Origin: Methylomicrobium lacus LW14
Lineage (GTDB): Bacteria; Pseudomonadota; Gammaproteobacteria; Methylococcales; Methylomonadaceae
DNA length: 64,000 bases
NCBI RefSeq assembly: GCF_000527095.1
Contig: NZ_AZUN01000001.1
Span: 3,175,501 to 3,239,500, forward strand
Reading direction: 5' to 3'
Shown: positions 26,017 through 34,192 of the stretch, in pieces
Position numbering within the stretch: position 1 is the stretch's first letter
How the letters are laid out: every line of letters begins with the position of its first letter
Translations under genes and position numbers: made by a program
The notes under the pieces: model-generated
What the model saw: only the letters and a program-made list of their open reading frames with translations
What the model was told of the DNA's origin: nothing
Databases searched by the model: none

Positions 26017-26872
26017 ACTGCTACCTCCGTGTTGGCCGCATCATGCCAAGCGTTTATTGTGTCGTTGAAGTCAGTTCTCACGATTGGCGGTAACAGATAA
26101 CGCCCGCCCACGGCCAGCGCCGCCGCCCGCGCCGCTTTCTGTCCGGCGCCGGATTCGTCGTTATCGCCGCAGATAATCAACTCATGGTTCGGATATAGCG
26201 CCCTGATCCGCTTGGCGACTGGCTCCAGGTTCCCGGCATTGAACGCCACAATACAAGGCTGTTTAAACCATTCGTGCAGGCTCACCCCGGTGGCAAAACC
26301 TTCGGCTATCAGAATCCGCCCCGGTTCGGCCTGAGTAACGCCAGACATGCCGATCCCCACGGAACAGCCTTTGATTTCGCCGCCCGGTAAAAACCGTTTG
26401 CTGCCGTGGCCTCGATGAATTGGAGTGAAGTTAAACCGGATTCGCCAAGGATAGGAATGACCAGAGACGCCCGGCCTTGGTAAACGCTCAGCCGCGCCCC
26501 GTTTGCCTGGATGCGCTTTTTCATCAAATAAGGGTGTTGGCTTGGGTCTGTAATGTGCTGCGTCTTGGCCCAGATAAAGCGGGCTTTCTCGGCGGCTGTT
26601 CGTTGTGTTTGCTGGCGCTCGATCTCGCGCCGCTGCCGTTCTGCCGCAATAGCGGCCCGATCTGCATCGGATAACCGCGCCCGCTGGCCCTCGATGTGTG
26701 AACGGTGCAAAACGCCGTCCGCGATAATAGCCCCGGTTAAAGGGATGCCCGCCGCCCGCGCCGCGTCCTGAAATTGGCACTCTATGCCCGTTGCTGTAAA
26801 ATGCTGGTGTTCTAAATTTTTGCAAGCCGCTTGGGGGACGCCTTCCCCGGCGGCTTTTTTGTGTGCGGTCAT
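26013..26872 (-). pseudogene. Toprim-type primase, frameshifted
   Basis: Two overlapping minus-strand frames make one protein. The first (from ATG 26872) gives an N-terminal region with HQHFTATGIECQFQDAARAA, an Arg/Gln/Glu-rich helix and HPYLMKKRIQANGARLSVYQ, VIPILGESGLTSLQFI. The second frame takes over near 26410 with HGSKRFLPGGEIKG and carries the toprim domain: RILIAEGFATGVSLHEW with the catalytic Glu and ELIICGDNDESGAGQKAA with the Asp pair, ending in TDFNDTINAW. A single lost base after ATCGA would account for it (expected FIDGHGSKRF). It would synthesise primers for element replication; as read, it is inactive. The stop overlaps the ATPase start by four bases. Confidence 0.78.
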
Positions 26873-26876
26873 CGGC

Positions 26877-27107
26877 TCAAGCCTCCGCGCCGATCAATTC
26901 CAGCAGTGCGCGGATGTCCTCGACGCGCCAGGCTACAGACCTCGCGCCCAGCTTTACGGGTTTGGGGTATTTGCCGGTTTTGACGCCGGTTAAGAAGGTC
27001 GTTCGTCCGATGGGCAGAACGCCGGGAATGCCGCGCTTACGGTCGCCTATGATTTGAGGAAGTCGAACGTAGCCAGTTGCTGGAAGGTTATTTTTTGAAT
27101 CGAACAT
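26877..27107 (-). CDS. AlpA-family regulator / excisionase-like protein
   Basis: A 76-residue protein; the ATG at 27107 is chosen over a longer frame from 27191 because the family begins just before the HTH and AAGG lies upstream. The body, YVRLPQIIGDRKRGIPGVLP, IGRTTFLTGVKTGKYPKPVK and LGARSVAWRVEDIRALLE, is the AlpA pattern: a MerR-like winged helix with KYPKPVKLG and W...EI. In P4-type elements AlpA activates the integrase gene or aids excision. It sits four bases from the primase gene and between primase and integrase, as usual. Confidence 0.85.
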   Translation of the reverse strand: MFDSKNNLPATGYVRLPQIIGDRKRGIPGVLPIGRTTFLTGVKTGKYPKPVKLGARSVAWRVEDIRALLELIGAEA

Positions 27108-27340
27108 CTTTATTGCCTTGCGCTTCGCGCTTTGTTTGAGATGTCGAGTATTATTTAATACGATTCCGTCATCATCCGCACACCTTGGCATTTTAGAGAA
27201 TCATATTGAGCAATAGTTATTTTTAATATCAAAATGTTACACTAATTTCATCAAAAGTGTAGAAGGATGAGAGAGCTGGAAACACGCAAAAAAAAGCCGC
27301 AACGAGTGCGGCAATTTCAGGTTTTTTCAGGTGTCGGCGA

Positions 27341-28552
27341 TTAGCCGGACTTTCTAAACGGAATGACTTCAGCCCCGTTCTTCAAGCCGTCCAGGTAGTC
27401 GGACCAGGCTTGCATCATCATCCTACGCTCAGGCAAGTGTTGCGCTCGGTTGTAGGCGGCTTTGATCCGGTTGCGTTCGGCGTGGGATAACTGCCGCTCA
27501 ATCATGTCTGAATGAAAGCCATGCTCATGCAATAGGGTACTGGCGGTGGTTCGGAATCCGTGCGCCGTGTGCTGACCTTGGTAGCCCATGCGCCGCAACG
27601 CCGCCCCGATCGCCTCGCGGTTGATGTGCGGCTCGCCGCCGGTCTTGCCTTGGTTGCTGGCGAACACGTATCGACCCGATCCGGTCAGCGGGTAAATGTC
27701 CTGCAACAAGGTGACCGCTTGCCGACTCAAGGGGACAATGTGCGCATCCTTCATTTTCATCTTGTCGGCGGCAATACGCCATTCGGCCGCGTCAAGGTCG
27801 AACTCTGACCATTCCGCCGCCGCCAGGTTTGCGGGTCGGGCAAAGATCAGCGGTTGAAGCTGTAGCGCCGTTCTGACCACGAAATTTCCCTTATAGGCGT
27901 CAATATCCCGCAGTAATTGGCCTAGCGGTTTGGGCTCGGTGATTGCTGCAAAATGACCGCGTATAGGCGAGGGCAAGGCCCCGCGTAAATCTGCGGTGAC
28001 ATCGCGCTCGGCTCGGCCGGTGGCGATCCCGTACCGGATGGCTTGGCCGATAAACTGTTTTGTTCTGGCGGCCGTTTCCAGGGCTCCCCGGTCCACGATT
28101 CGCCGCAAGGTTGCCAGGACTTCAACCGCCGACAAATCCTTAAGCGGCCTGTTTCCCATCCACGGATAAACATCCCGCTCGAAACATTGCTCGACGTGTT
28201 CTCGATGGCTGACGCTCCAGCGGTTTTTATTGGCCTCGATGAATTCCTTCGCGACCGCCGAAAACGTGTTCTCCGCGCTGCCGGTCTTTTCGATCTTGCG
28301 GGTAATGCCGGGATCGATCCCCTTGGCGATTTGCTCCCGCGCCTGATCGCGTTTGCTTCGCGCGTCCTTCAGACTGGTTTCGGGATATACCCCCAGGGCT
28401 AAGAGCTTTTCTTTCCCGGCAAAGCGGTACTTGAGGCGGAAATATTTCGAGCCGTTCGGGTTGATTAACAGGAACATTCCCTTTTCATCCGCCAACTTAT
28501 AAGGTTTTTCCTTCGGCTTGGCGTTCTTGCAGGCGGTATCGGATAGGGCCAT
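27341..28552 (-). CDS. P4-type tyrosine integrase (DUF4102 arm-binding domain)
   Basis: The ATG at 28552 has GAGGAG ten bases upstream and gives 403 residues, the usual family length. N-terminal arm-binding domain (MALSDTACKNAKPKEKPYKL, GMFLLINPNGSKYFRLKYRF, ALGVYPETSLKDAR), core-binding SAM-like domain (about 95-180), then the catalytic domain with Arg in LIFARPANLAAAEWSEFD, HTAHGFRTTASTLLHEHGF (His-x-x-Arg), and the Tyr nucleophile near AAYNRAQHLPERRMMMQAW. It catalyses insertion and excision of the element. It lies about 160 bases from tRNA-Ser, next to the candidate attR, with six GGGGGTA boxes at its start. Confidence 0.93.
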   Translation of the reverse strand: MALSDTACKNAKPKEKPYKLADEKGMFLLINPNGSKYFRLKYRFAGKEKLLALGVYPETSLKDARSKRDQAREQIAKGIDPGITRKIEKTGSAENTFSAVAKEFIEANKNRWSVSHREHVEQCFERDVYPWMGNRPLKDLSAVEVLATLRRIVDRGALETAARTKQFIGQAIRYGIATGRAERDVTADLRGALPSPIRGHFAAITEPKPLGQLLRDIDAYKGNFVVRTALQLQPLIFARPANLAAAEWSEFDLDAAEWRIAADKMKMKDAHIVPLSRQAVTLLQDIYPLTGSGRYVFASNQGKTGGEPHINREAIGAALRRMGYQGQHTAHGFRTTASTLLHEHGFHSDMIERQLSHAERNRIKAAYNRAQHLPERRMMMQAWSDYLDGLKNGAEVIPFRKSG

Positions 28553-28553
28553 T

Positions 28554-28628
28554 GGGGGTATCTCCTCTGGGGGTATGTGATGTACCCCCATTTATACCCC
28601 CGCTGTAGGGGGTATGTCAATGTACCCC
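28554..28628. repeat. Array of six GGGGGTA/TACCCCC boxes at the integrase gene
   Basis: Boxes at 28554-28560, 28569-28575, 28583-28589 (inverted), 28595-28601 (inverted), 28608-28614 and 28623-28628 (inverted, TACCCC). Several pair as short inverted repeats with 7-8 base spacers, for example GGGGGTA-TGTGATG-TACCCCC. They cover the promoter and leader of the integrase. Probable arm-type sites for integrase or an AlpA-like factor. Confidence 0.75.
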
Positions 28629-28647
28629 ATTGTACTTCGTGAGACAT

Positions 28648-28684
28648 AAAAAAACCCGCTAAGCCAGGAAACTTGCGGGTTTTT
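28648..28684 (-). terminator. Terminator of tRNA-Ser, containing the candidate attR core
   Basis: Stem CCCGC-T-AAG / CTT-GCGGG flanked by A7 and T5, so it works on either strand; on the minus strand it ends the tRNA-Ser transcript. Bases 28649-28665 repeat at 23040-23056 and may be the integration core. Confidence 0.85.
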
Positions 28685-28715
28685 GAATCTTTTTGAGTCT
28701 CGTTGGATGCTCAAG

Positions 28716-28803
28716 TGGCGGAGAGAGAGGGATTCGAACCCTCGATACGTTGCCGTATACACACTTTCCAGGCGTGCGCCTTCGACCGCTCGGCCATCTC
28801 TCC
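28716..28803 (-). tRNA. tRNA-Ser (anticodon GGA)
   Basis: 88 nucleotides with encoded CCA. Acceptor GGAGAGA pairs with TCTCTCC, the D arm has GGCCGAGCGGTCGAAGGC, the anticodon loop reads CTGGAAA giving GGA, there is a long class II variable arm, and the T arm GAGGGTTCGAATCCCTC is perfect. It decodes UCC/UCU. An integrated element lies immediately downstream of its terminator. Confidence 0.97.
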
Positions 28804-28873
28804 ACATTTTGAGCCCATGAGCATGGGAACCGCTAATGATACCGGATTTTTCTTTTTTTGGCAATAACCTTGA

Positions 28874-30769
28874 TCAGCTGCTCTCGCCGGCCATTTCTTC
28901 GAGTTCGTCCCAGCGCCGGTAAGCCTCTTCCAGCGACGCGACGGTCTGGTTCAGCTCGTCCAGCGTTTTGGCGATCGTCGGCTGATCGTTTTTGTAAAAT
29001 TCGGGCAAATTCATCAGCGCGTTCAGCTCGGCCTGCCGGCTTTCGAGCTGCTCGATCCGCTCGGGCAACTGGCTCAACTCCTGCTGTTCCTTGTAGCTGA
29101 GCTTTTTCTTTTTGGCCGGCTGGGCCGGCTCGGTTTTGGGTTTCTCCGGGGCTTTCTTGGCTGGCTGCGCCTTGGCTTCGGGCGCGGGGCGTTGGTCCAG
29201 CCAGTCGCTGTAGCCGCCGACGTATTCCTCGACGCTGCCTGAGCCGTCCAGCACGAAGACGCTGGTCACGACATTGTCGAGAAAGGCGCGGTCGTGGCTG
29301 ACCAGGAGCAGGGTGCCGTCATAGTTGACCAGCTTTTCTTCGAGCAATTCGAGCGTTTCGAGGTCGAGGTCGTTGGTCGGTTCGTCCATCACCAGCAAGT
29401 TGGCCGGTTTGGTGAACAGGCGCGCGAGCAGCAGGCGGTTTTTTTCGCCGCCGGACAGGCTCTTGACCGGCGAGCGCGCCCGGGCCGGCGAGAACAGGAA
29501 GTCGGCCAGATAAGACATCACGTGCTTCTTGCCGCTGGGCAGATCGACGAAATCGTTGCCGTGCGCGATCGTGTCGGCGACGGTCTCCTCGGGGTCGAGC
29601 TGGTCGCGCAGCTGATCGAAATAGGCGATTTCGAGGCGGGTGCCCTGCTCGATCGTGCCGCTGGTGGGTTCGAGCTGTTGCAGCAGCAATTTGAGCAGGG
29701 TCGATTTGCCGGCGCCGTTCGCGCCGATCAGGCCGATCTTGTCGCCGCGCTGGATCAGCGTCGAGAAATGGCTGACGATTTGCCGGTCCGCATAGGCGAA
29801 GCTGATGTCTTTGACTTCGATCACTTTCTTGCCGGAGGTGTCGCCGCGCTCCAGAGCCATGTTGGCTGTGCCCTGGCGGCTTCGGCGCTGGTCGCGCTCG
29901 CGGCGCAGTTGTTCGAGCGCGCGCACGCGGCCTTCGTTGCGGGTGCGCCGAGCCTTGACGCCCTGGCGTATCCAGACTTCTTCGTCGGCCAGTTTCTTGT
30001 CGAATTCGGCATTCTGATTCGCCTCGTCTTCGAGCGCGGCGGCCTTGCGGCGCAGGTAATCGTCATAGCTGCCCTGCCAGGACACCAGATTGCCGCGGTC
30101 CAGGTCGGTGATGCGGGTCGCGAGTTTCTGCAGGAAGGCACGGTCGTGCGTCACGAACAGCACCGCGCCTTGGAAATTCAGCAATTGCTCTTCGAGCCAG
30201 GCGATGCTTTCGAAATCCAGGTGGTTGGTCGGCTCGTCAAGCAGCAACACTTCCGGCTCGATCACCAGCGCGCGGGCCAGCGCGACGCGGCGCTTCCAGC
30301 CGCCGGACAGGTCGCTGATCTTGAGGTCGCCGGGCAAGTCCAGCTTGCTCAGCGTGGTATCGACGCGGTTGCCGAAATGCCAGCCGTTGTGCGCTTCGAG
30401 CTGATGTTGCAGGTCGCCGAGTTCGCGCAGCGCCTGGTCGTCGTGGGCGGTCTGCGACAAGTGGTGATAGCGGGTCAGCCAGTCGCCGAGTTCGCCGAGG
30501 CCGCCCGCGACCGCGTCATAGATCGTCGCATCGTTTGGCAAGTCGGGCGCCTGTTCGAGCCAGGCCAGCCGGAGTCCAGGTTGGCGCCAGATGTCGCCGT
30601 GGTCGGCCTGGATGTTGCCGGCGATGACTTTCATCAGGGTCGATTTGCCCTCGCCGTTGCGGCCCAAGAGGCCGACCCGTTCGCCCGCATCGAGCTGGAA
30701 ATTGGCGTTTTTTAATAGAGCATGGACGCCAAAGGCGATCGAGATGTTGGTTAAGCGTAATAACGGCAT
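28874..30769 (-). CDS. uup: ABC-F ATPase Uup
   Basis: A 631-residue soluble protein with two ABC cassettes. Walker A motifs are GRNGEGKSTL (about 37-46) and GANGAGKSTL (about 348-357); signature motifs are SDLSGGWKRRV and KSLSGGEKNRL; Walker B segments are VLLLDEPTNHLD and LLVMDEPTNDLD. An interdomain linker of the ABC-F type (basic, Arg/Glu-rich) separates them. The C-terminal extension (KKKLSYKEQQELSQLPERIE onwards) is the coiled-coil DNA/ribosome-binding domain that distinguishes Uup from other ABC-F proteins. Uup acts on ribosomes and suppresses transposon precise excision. Its start overlaps the CinA-like gene's stop by one base. Confidence 0.93.
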   Translation of the reverse strand: MPLLRLTNISIAFGVHALLKNANFQLDAGERVGLLGRNGEGKSTLMKVIAGNIQADHGDIWRQPGLRLAWLEQAPDLPNDATIYDAVAGGLGELGDWLTRYHHLSQTAHDDQALRELGDLQHQLEAHNGWHFGNRVDTTLSKLDLPGDLKISDLSGGWKRRVALARALVIEPEVLLLDEPTNHLDFESIAWLEEQLLNFQGAVLFVTHDRAFLQKLATRITDLDRGNLVSWQGSYDDYLRRKAAALEDEANQNAEFDKKLADEEVWIRQGVKARRTRNEGRVRALEQLRRERDQRRSRQGTANMALERGDTSGKKVIEVKDISFAYADRQIVSHFSTLIQRGDKIGLIGANGAGKSTLLKLLLQQLEPTSGTIEQGTRLEIAYFDQLRDQLDPEETVADTIAHGNDFVDLPSGKKHVMSYLADFLFSPARARSPVKSLSGGEKNRLLLARLFTKPANLLVMDEPTNDLDLETLELLEEKLVNYDGTLLLVSHDRAFLDNVVTSVFVLDGSGSVEEYVGGYSDWLDQRPAPEAKAQPAKKAPEKPKTEPAQPAKKKKLSYKEQQELSQLPERIEQLESRQAELNALMNLPEFYKNDQPTIAKTLDELNQTVASLEEAYRRWDELEEMAGESS

Positions 30770-31992
30770 TAGATTTTTCGGTTTTGTAGATGACGGCGCA
30801 GCAGGTCGAGCCCGAGCAGTGCGGCCTGGTTTTGTTTGCGGCCTAGGGGGCCGCCCAGGTTATGGCGGTTTTGCTGCAAGGAGCCCTGGGTCAGCAGCGT
30901 ATTATAGAGGATGATCGTCCGGTCTTTGTCTTGAAATTGCGCCGGGCTGCCTTCGTAAAGCTGGATCAGCACGAAATCGGTCGGGTTTTGCGCCTGCAAA
31001 GCCTTGGCGAGCCGCACGCCGGTTGCGGCCAAATCGTTTGCGTCGACGGCTACGGCTAAGCGCTGGCCCAGCGCGCTCAACGACTGTTCGAACAGGGCGC
31101 TCTTGAGCCAAGTCGCGCCCGGACATTTGGCGGCCAGCAGGCCCTGGCTCGCGGTTTCGACGACCGCTAGTGTTTTACCGGCGACGCGCATCAGCTTGTC
31201 GACGACCGCGGCGAGATTGCCGGTGTTTTCGCTCAAGCCGTCGATGCCGAAGACGAAGTCGCCGAGCCGCGCGGCGATCTGTTCGGTCAGCGTTGTCCTG
31301 TCGGTTTCGGGATAATTGGCCGGAAACAGCAGCTTGGTCTGCACTTCGTCGACGCCGGCGCGAAAGCCGAGCTGCACCGAATCGGGCATCGAAACGCCGT
31401 CGAGACGCTGCTGGATGTCCGACTCGCCGATGCCGAGCGTCTTGATCGTGACCAGTCTGGAGGGATTTAGCACGAAGCGCTCGGTCAAGAGCGGCTTGAC
31501 CCGCTCGATAAACATCCCGCGCATTTCGGACGGCACGCCGGGCATGAACGCAAACCAGCAGCGTCCGGCCCGCACCGCGAAGCCAGGCGCTGTGCCCCAG
31601 TCGTTGTCGAGGCGGATCGAACCTTGAGGCAGCAGCGCCTGCTTGCGGTTGGTCGCGGGCATCGGCCGTTTTCTGTTGTTGAAATAGCGTTCGATTTGCC
31701 GGTAGGCGGTCTCGTCGAATTCGAGCGGCAGATTAAAGGCGGCGGCGACCGCTTCGGCGGTCAGGTCGTCGCTGGTCGGTCCGAGTCCGCCGGTGCAGAG
31801 GCAGCCGTCGGCGCGCTGCGCAATTTCCTTCAGTAAGGCGATCAAATCGCCGAGTTTGTCGCCGACCGCGGTATGGCGGCTGACCGTAAAACCGAGCGCT
31901 ACGGACTGCTCGGACAGCCAGGCGGAGTTCGTATCGACGGTCTGGCCGGTGACGATTTCCTCGCCTTGCGAAAAGATTTCCAGGATCGGCAT
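30769..31992 (-). CDS. CinA-like protein (MoCF-type domain plus degenerate deamidase domain)
   Basis: A 407-residue protein. The N-terminal domain is of the molybdopterin-binding/CinA type: EIFSQGEEIVTGQTVDTNSA, CTGGLGPTSDDLTAEAVA and FAFMPGVPSEMRGMF are all characteristic. The C-terminal domain aligns with the PncC/CinA NMN deamidase, but its motif reads VETASQGLLA where the family has ESCTGG with the catalytic Ser, so deamidation of nicotinamide mononucleotide is doubtful. The N-terminal domain of CinA hydrolyses ADP-ribose and related compounds. Operon with uup (overlap of one base). I give no symbol because of the altered site. Confidence 0.82.
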   Translation of the reverse strand: MPILEIFSQGEEIVTGQTVDTNSAWLSEQSVALGFTVSRHTAVGDKLGDLIALLKEIAQRADGCLCTGGLGPTSDDLTAEAVAAAFNLPLEFDETAYRQIERYFNNRKRPMPATNRKQALLPQGSIRLDNDWGTAPGFAVRAGRCWFAFMPGVPSEMRGMFIERVKPLLTERFVLNPSRLVTIKTLGIGESDIQQRLDGVSMPDSVQLGFRAGVDEVQTKLLFPANYPETDRTTLTEQIAARLGDFVFGIDGLSENTGNLAAVVDKLMRVAGKTLAVVETASQGLLAAKCPGATWLKSALFEQSLSALGQRLAVAVDANDLAATGVRLAKALQAQNPTDFVLIQLYEGSPAQFQDKDRTIILYNTLLTQGSLQQNRHNLGGPLGRKQNQAALLGLDLLRRHLQNRKI

Positions 31993-32019
31993 GGTGTTTA
32001 GTTCTGTAGCAATGAAAAA

Positions 32020-32940
32020 TCAGCCGGCCGCGATCTGATACCAGAACGGCAGCGTGACCAGGCTCAGCAGCGTGGTCACGGTCACCGCCATCGCATAGAG
32101 TGAGCTGTCGAGTTGATAGCGGTCGCAAAACACGATGCCGAGCACCATGCACGGCATCGCCATTTCGAGCACCAAGGCGTCCTGATGCGCCTGATCGAGC
32201 GTCAGGTACTGGCTAAACCAGAGCGCGAACCAGGGCATCAGCGCCATCTTGATCAGGATCACCGGCGTCACATAGGGTAGATTGCGCAGCGTGACCGCCT
32301 TCCAACTCAGCGCCATGCCGAGCGAGATCAGCATCAAGGGCACGACGCCGGCGGCCAATTTTTGCAGCACCGCGGCCAGCCACTCGGGCGCGGGGACTCG
32401 GCAAAGATTCAAGGCCACCGCCAGCATGGCCGCAAGGAACGGCGGCGCGACCAAAAACGACCAAAAGCGCTCTCGGTTCTGCTCGCCGTTTTGGCCGTAA
32501 TGTCGGGCCGCGGCAATGCCGACCGTCAGCACCGCGGGCGCGGTCGCGAACAAATCGATCTGAATCGCGACCGACCTGGCCCAATGGCCGAAGGTCTGTT
32601 CGAGTACCGGAAGACCGAGGTAAGTCACGTTTGGAAAGCTGGTCGCGAGCAGCACCGCGCCCATTTGTTGCGGCTTGAAGCGCAAAAGGCGCCCGACGAG
32701 CCAGATGCAGGCCATCGCGAAGGACAGGCAGGCCGCGCCGAACAGCGTATATTGCAGCGAATGGATGCCGACATCGGCCTTCCAGAGCACATCCAGCACT
32801 AACGCCGGCAGCAGCAGATAATAGACCACGGTGGTCAGCACGGTTCGCGTCTGTTCCGCGGACAGCTCGCCCGGACGCCAATAACGCCACGCCACGCCGC
32901 AGGCAATCATCGCGAACATTTGCCACAAAGTTGAAATCAT
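32020..32940 (-). CDS. AEC-family (auxin efflux carrier-like) transporter
   Basis: A 306-residue inner-membrane protein with about ten hydrophobic segments. The family's half-repeats are recognisable: LLLPALVLDVLWKADVG with a conserved Leu-Pro in the first half, SFPNVTYLGLPVLEQTFG (N..LG.P motif), and the second half with KLAAGVVPLMLISLGMAL. Bacterial AEC proteins export or import small organic anions such as malate or malonate, but the substrate cannot be predicted. It starts 79 bases upstream of nothing obvious and precedes the CinA-like gene by 27 bases, so it may be the first gene of the AEC-cinA-uup unit. Confidence 0.85.
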   Translation of the reverse strand: MISTLWQMFAMIACGVAWRYWRPGELSAEQTRTVLTTVVYYLLLPALVLDVLWKADVGIHSLQYTLFGAACLSFAMACIWLVGRLLRFKPQQMGAVLLATSFPNVTYLGLPVLEQTFGHWARSVAIQIDLFATAPAVLTVGIAAARHYGQNGEQNRERFWSFLVAPPFLAAMLAVALNLCRVPAPEWLAAVLQKLAAGVVPLMLISLGMALSWKAVTLRNLPYVTPVILIKMALMPWFALWFSQYLTLDQAHQDALVLEMAMPCMVLGIVFCDRYQLDSSLYAMAVTVTTLLSLVTLPFWYQIAAG

Positions 32941-33110
32941 GAGGTCCCTGATGGATTAACGCGGCGCCATTTTAGCATTGGGCATTGCGGAGAGGCATTT
33001 CGGCCGCGAAATGCGGCATCGGGATCGAGAGGGAAGCGGCCTGAGGCGGCCTGCGCAAGAGCGGCGTGATGGATTGCAGGCCTTGCCGGCCTGCAATCCG
33101 CACAGAGAAA

Positions 33111-33311
33111 TCAGATAGGAGTGACTTCTTCTGCTTGTGGACCTTTTTGGCCTTGGGTAATGTTGAATTTTACCTTTTGGCCTTCGTCCAGAGACTTGTA
33201 GCCTGAGCCGACGATATTGCGGAAGTGTACGAATACGTCTGGGCCTGATTCTTGTTGAATGAAGCCAAAGCCTTTTTCTGAGTTAAACCATTTTACGGTA
33301 CCAGTTGCCAT
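33111..33311 (-). CDS. Cold-shock domain protein (CspA family)
   Basis: A 66-residue protein starting MATGTVKWFNSEKGFGFIQQ. RNP1 (KGFGFI) and RNP2 (VFVHF) motifs are intact, so it is a single OB-fold RNA/DNA chaperone. The ATG at 33311 with AGGA nine bases upstream matches the family start; the frame is open further upstream but reads low-complexity sequence. The upstream AT-rich stretch (33312-33507) would form the long 5' leader usual for cold-shock genes. It melts RNA secondary structure in the cytoplasm. Whether it is cold-induced cannot be told. Confidence 0.95.
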   Translation of the reverse strand: MATGTVKWFNSEKGFGFIQQESGPDVFVHFRNIVGSGYKSLDEGQKVKFNITQGQKGPQAEEVTPI

Positions 33312-33507
33312 TGTGTATGTCCTAAAAAATAAAAATGAAAAATTGCTGTAAAGAAAAGAGCGGGTAGAGCTGGGGGAATAACGCGAATCACTTATGATAA
33401 ACAGGACAAGCAATAGACAAGGAACTGCGTAGAGATAAGCAACGGTAAATCACTCAGACTCGGCACATCATAATGGAGGGTCGCGCTCGATGTCAACTGC
33501 TCAACTT

Positions 33508-33861
33508 TCAACCTAGCTTAAATCCCAGCGAAAGCCCTGCGACCGCACTAACGCTCCGAGTCGTGATTGTCGACAGGCGGTCGACCAGGAAATTGCCCGA
33601 ACTCTTGGCGGCCTGCGTCGCCGCATCCGCGACATGCTCCAGTTGCGCGCCATTGATCGTGATGATGCCGTAATGTTCTCCCGCCAACATCAGCACGACC
33701 AAACCGCCGCCGATGAACAGTGCGGTTTTCAGCATTTTCTTCGCAAAATAACCGACCGCCATGCCGATCACGAAGGGGGCGCCGACGTTGCCGAGCAGAA
33801 ACGGTGCGCTGAAAATGTCGTTAAGGGAAGAAGAGGGAATATCGATCGCTTGTTGAGTCAT
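33508..33861 (-). CDS. FUN14-family membrane protein
   Basis: A 117-residue protein. FLLGNVGAPFVIGMAVGYFAKKMLKTALFIGGG and LVVLMLAGEHYGIITING form two membrane helices with the G.P...G..VGY..KK motif of FUN14 domains; a third hydrophobic Gly-rich segment (VSAVAGLSLGFKLG) ends the protein. In bacteria the family is uncharacterised; in eukaryotes it sits in the mitochondrial outer membrane. It is a single gene, transcribed toward the cold-shock gene. Confidence 0.8.
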   Translation of the reverse strand: MTQQAIDIPSSSLNDIFSAPFLLGNVGAPFVIGMAVGYFAKKMLKTALFIGGGLVVLMLAGEHYGIITINGAQLEHVADAATQAAKSSGNFLVDRLSTITTRSVSAVAGLSLGFKLG

Positions 33862-34013
33862 GAAAAATCAGGTTGGATTGAAAGGCCCGGCAGGAAAAAT
33901 GCTTCAAAAAACGCCGCTTTCGAAGGCCTTCCGTGCCGCAGGCAAAAGGCATAGTATATAGGAATGCTTCAACACTTTTAACCGGCATTAACAAATGGCG
34001 AAGAATACGGCAA

Positions 34014-34151
34014 CATGACAAGGCTTTCGACTGCTGGCTCGCGACGGGAGACTATGCCAGCCGCCCGCCCGGCGAGCTGCACGGGCCTTTTCACACCGAT
34101 GTCGAGTGCATCGTGCTCGAAATCTCCTACCCGAGCCAGGCCATCGCTTGA
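34014..34151 (+). pseudogene. C-terminal remnant of a cupin-like protein
   Basis: The last 45 codons of a cupin-type domain: HDKAFDCWLATGDYASRPPG, ELHGPFHTDVECIVLEISYP, then TGA. The GDY..RPPG..HGPF block is the second cupin motif with its His. Upstream the same frame gives no cupin motif 1 and reads as noise, so the N-terminal part appears lost. A product starting at an upstream ATG (33933) would be an odd fusion. Low to moderate confidence. Confidence 0.45.
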
Positions 34152-34192
34152 GCGAGACCTGCCGGGTGTTTAAAACCCGGCAGGTCTTCGGC

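Larger units (their letters stand above)
23040..28665. mobile_element. Small integrated element in the tRNA-Ser terminator
   Basis: A 5.6-kb block bounded by a 17-base direct repeat, AAAAAACCCGCTAAGCC, at 23040-23056 and 28649-28665. The right copy is the left arm of the terminator of tRNA-Ser(GGA). Rejoining the two flanks across one copy restores a complete hairpin with its T run, as expected for site-specific insertion there. Inside are a P4-type integrase next to the right end, an AlpA-like regulator, a frameshifted toprim primase, an ATPase, a Cys-rich protein and an ssb remnant; no capsid or conjugation genes. GGGGGTA boxes occur near both ends. It resembles a phage-satellite or minimal integrative element. 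The left boundary is an inference. Confidence 0.65.

Noticed and set aside
29294..30715. 473-codon plus-strand frame opposite uup
   Set aside because: Mirror of the ABC-F gene, with no family signature.
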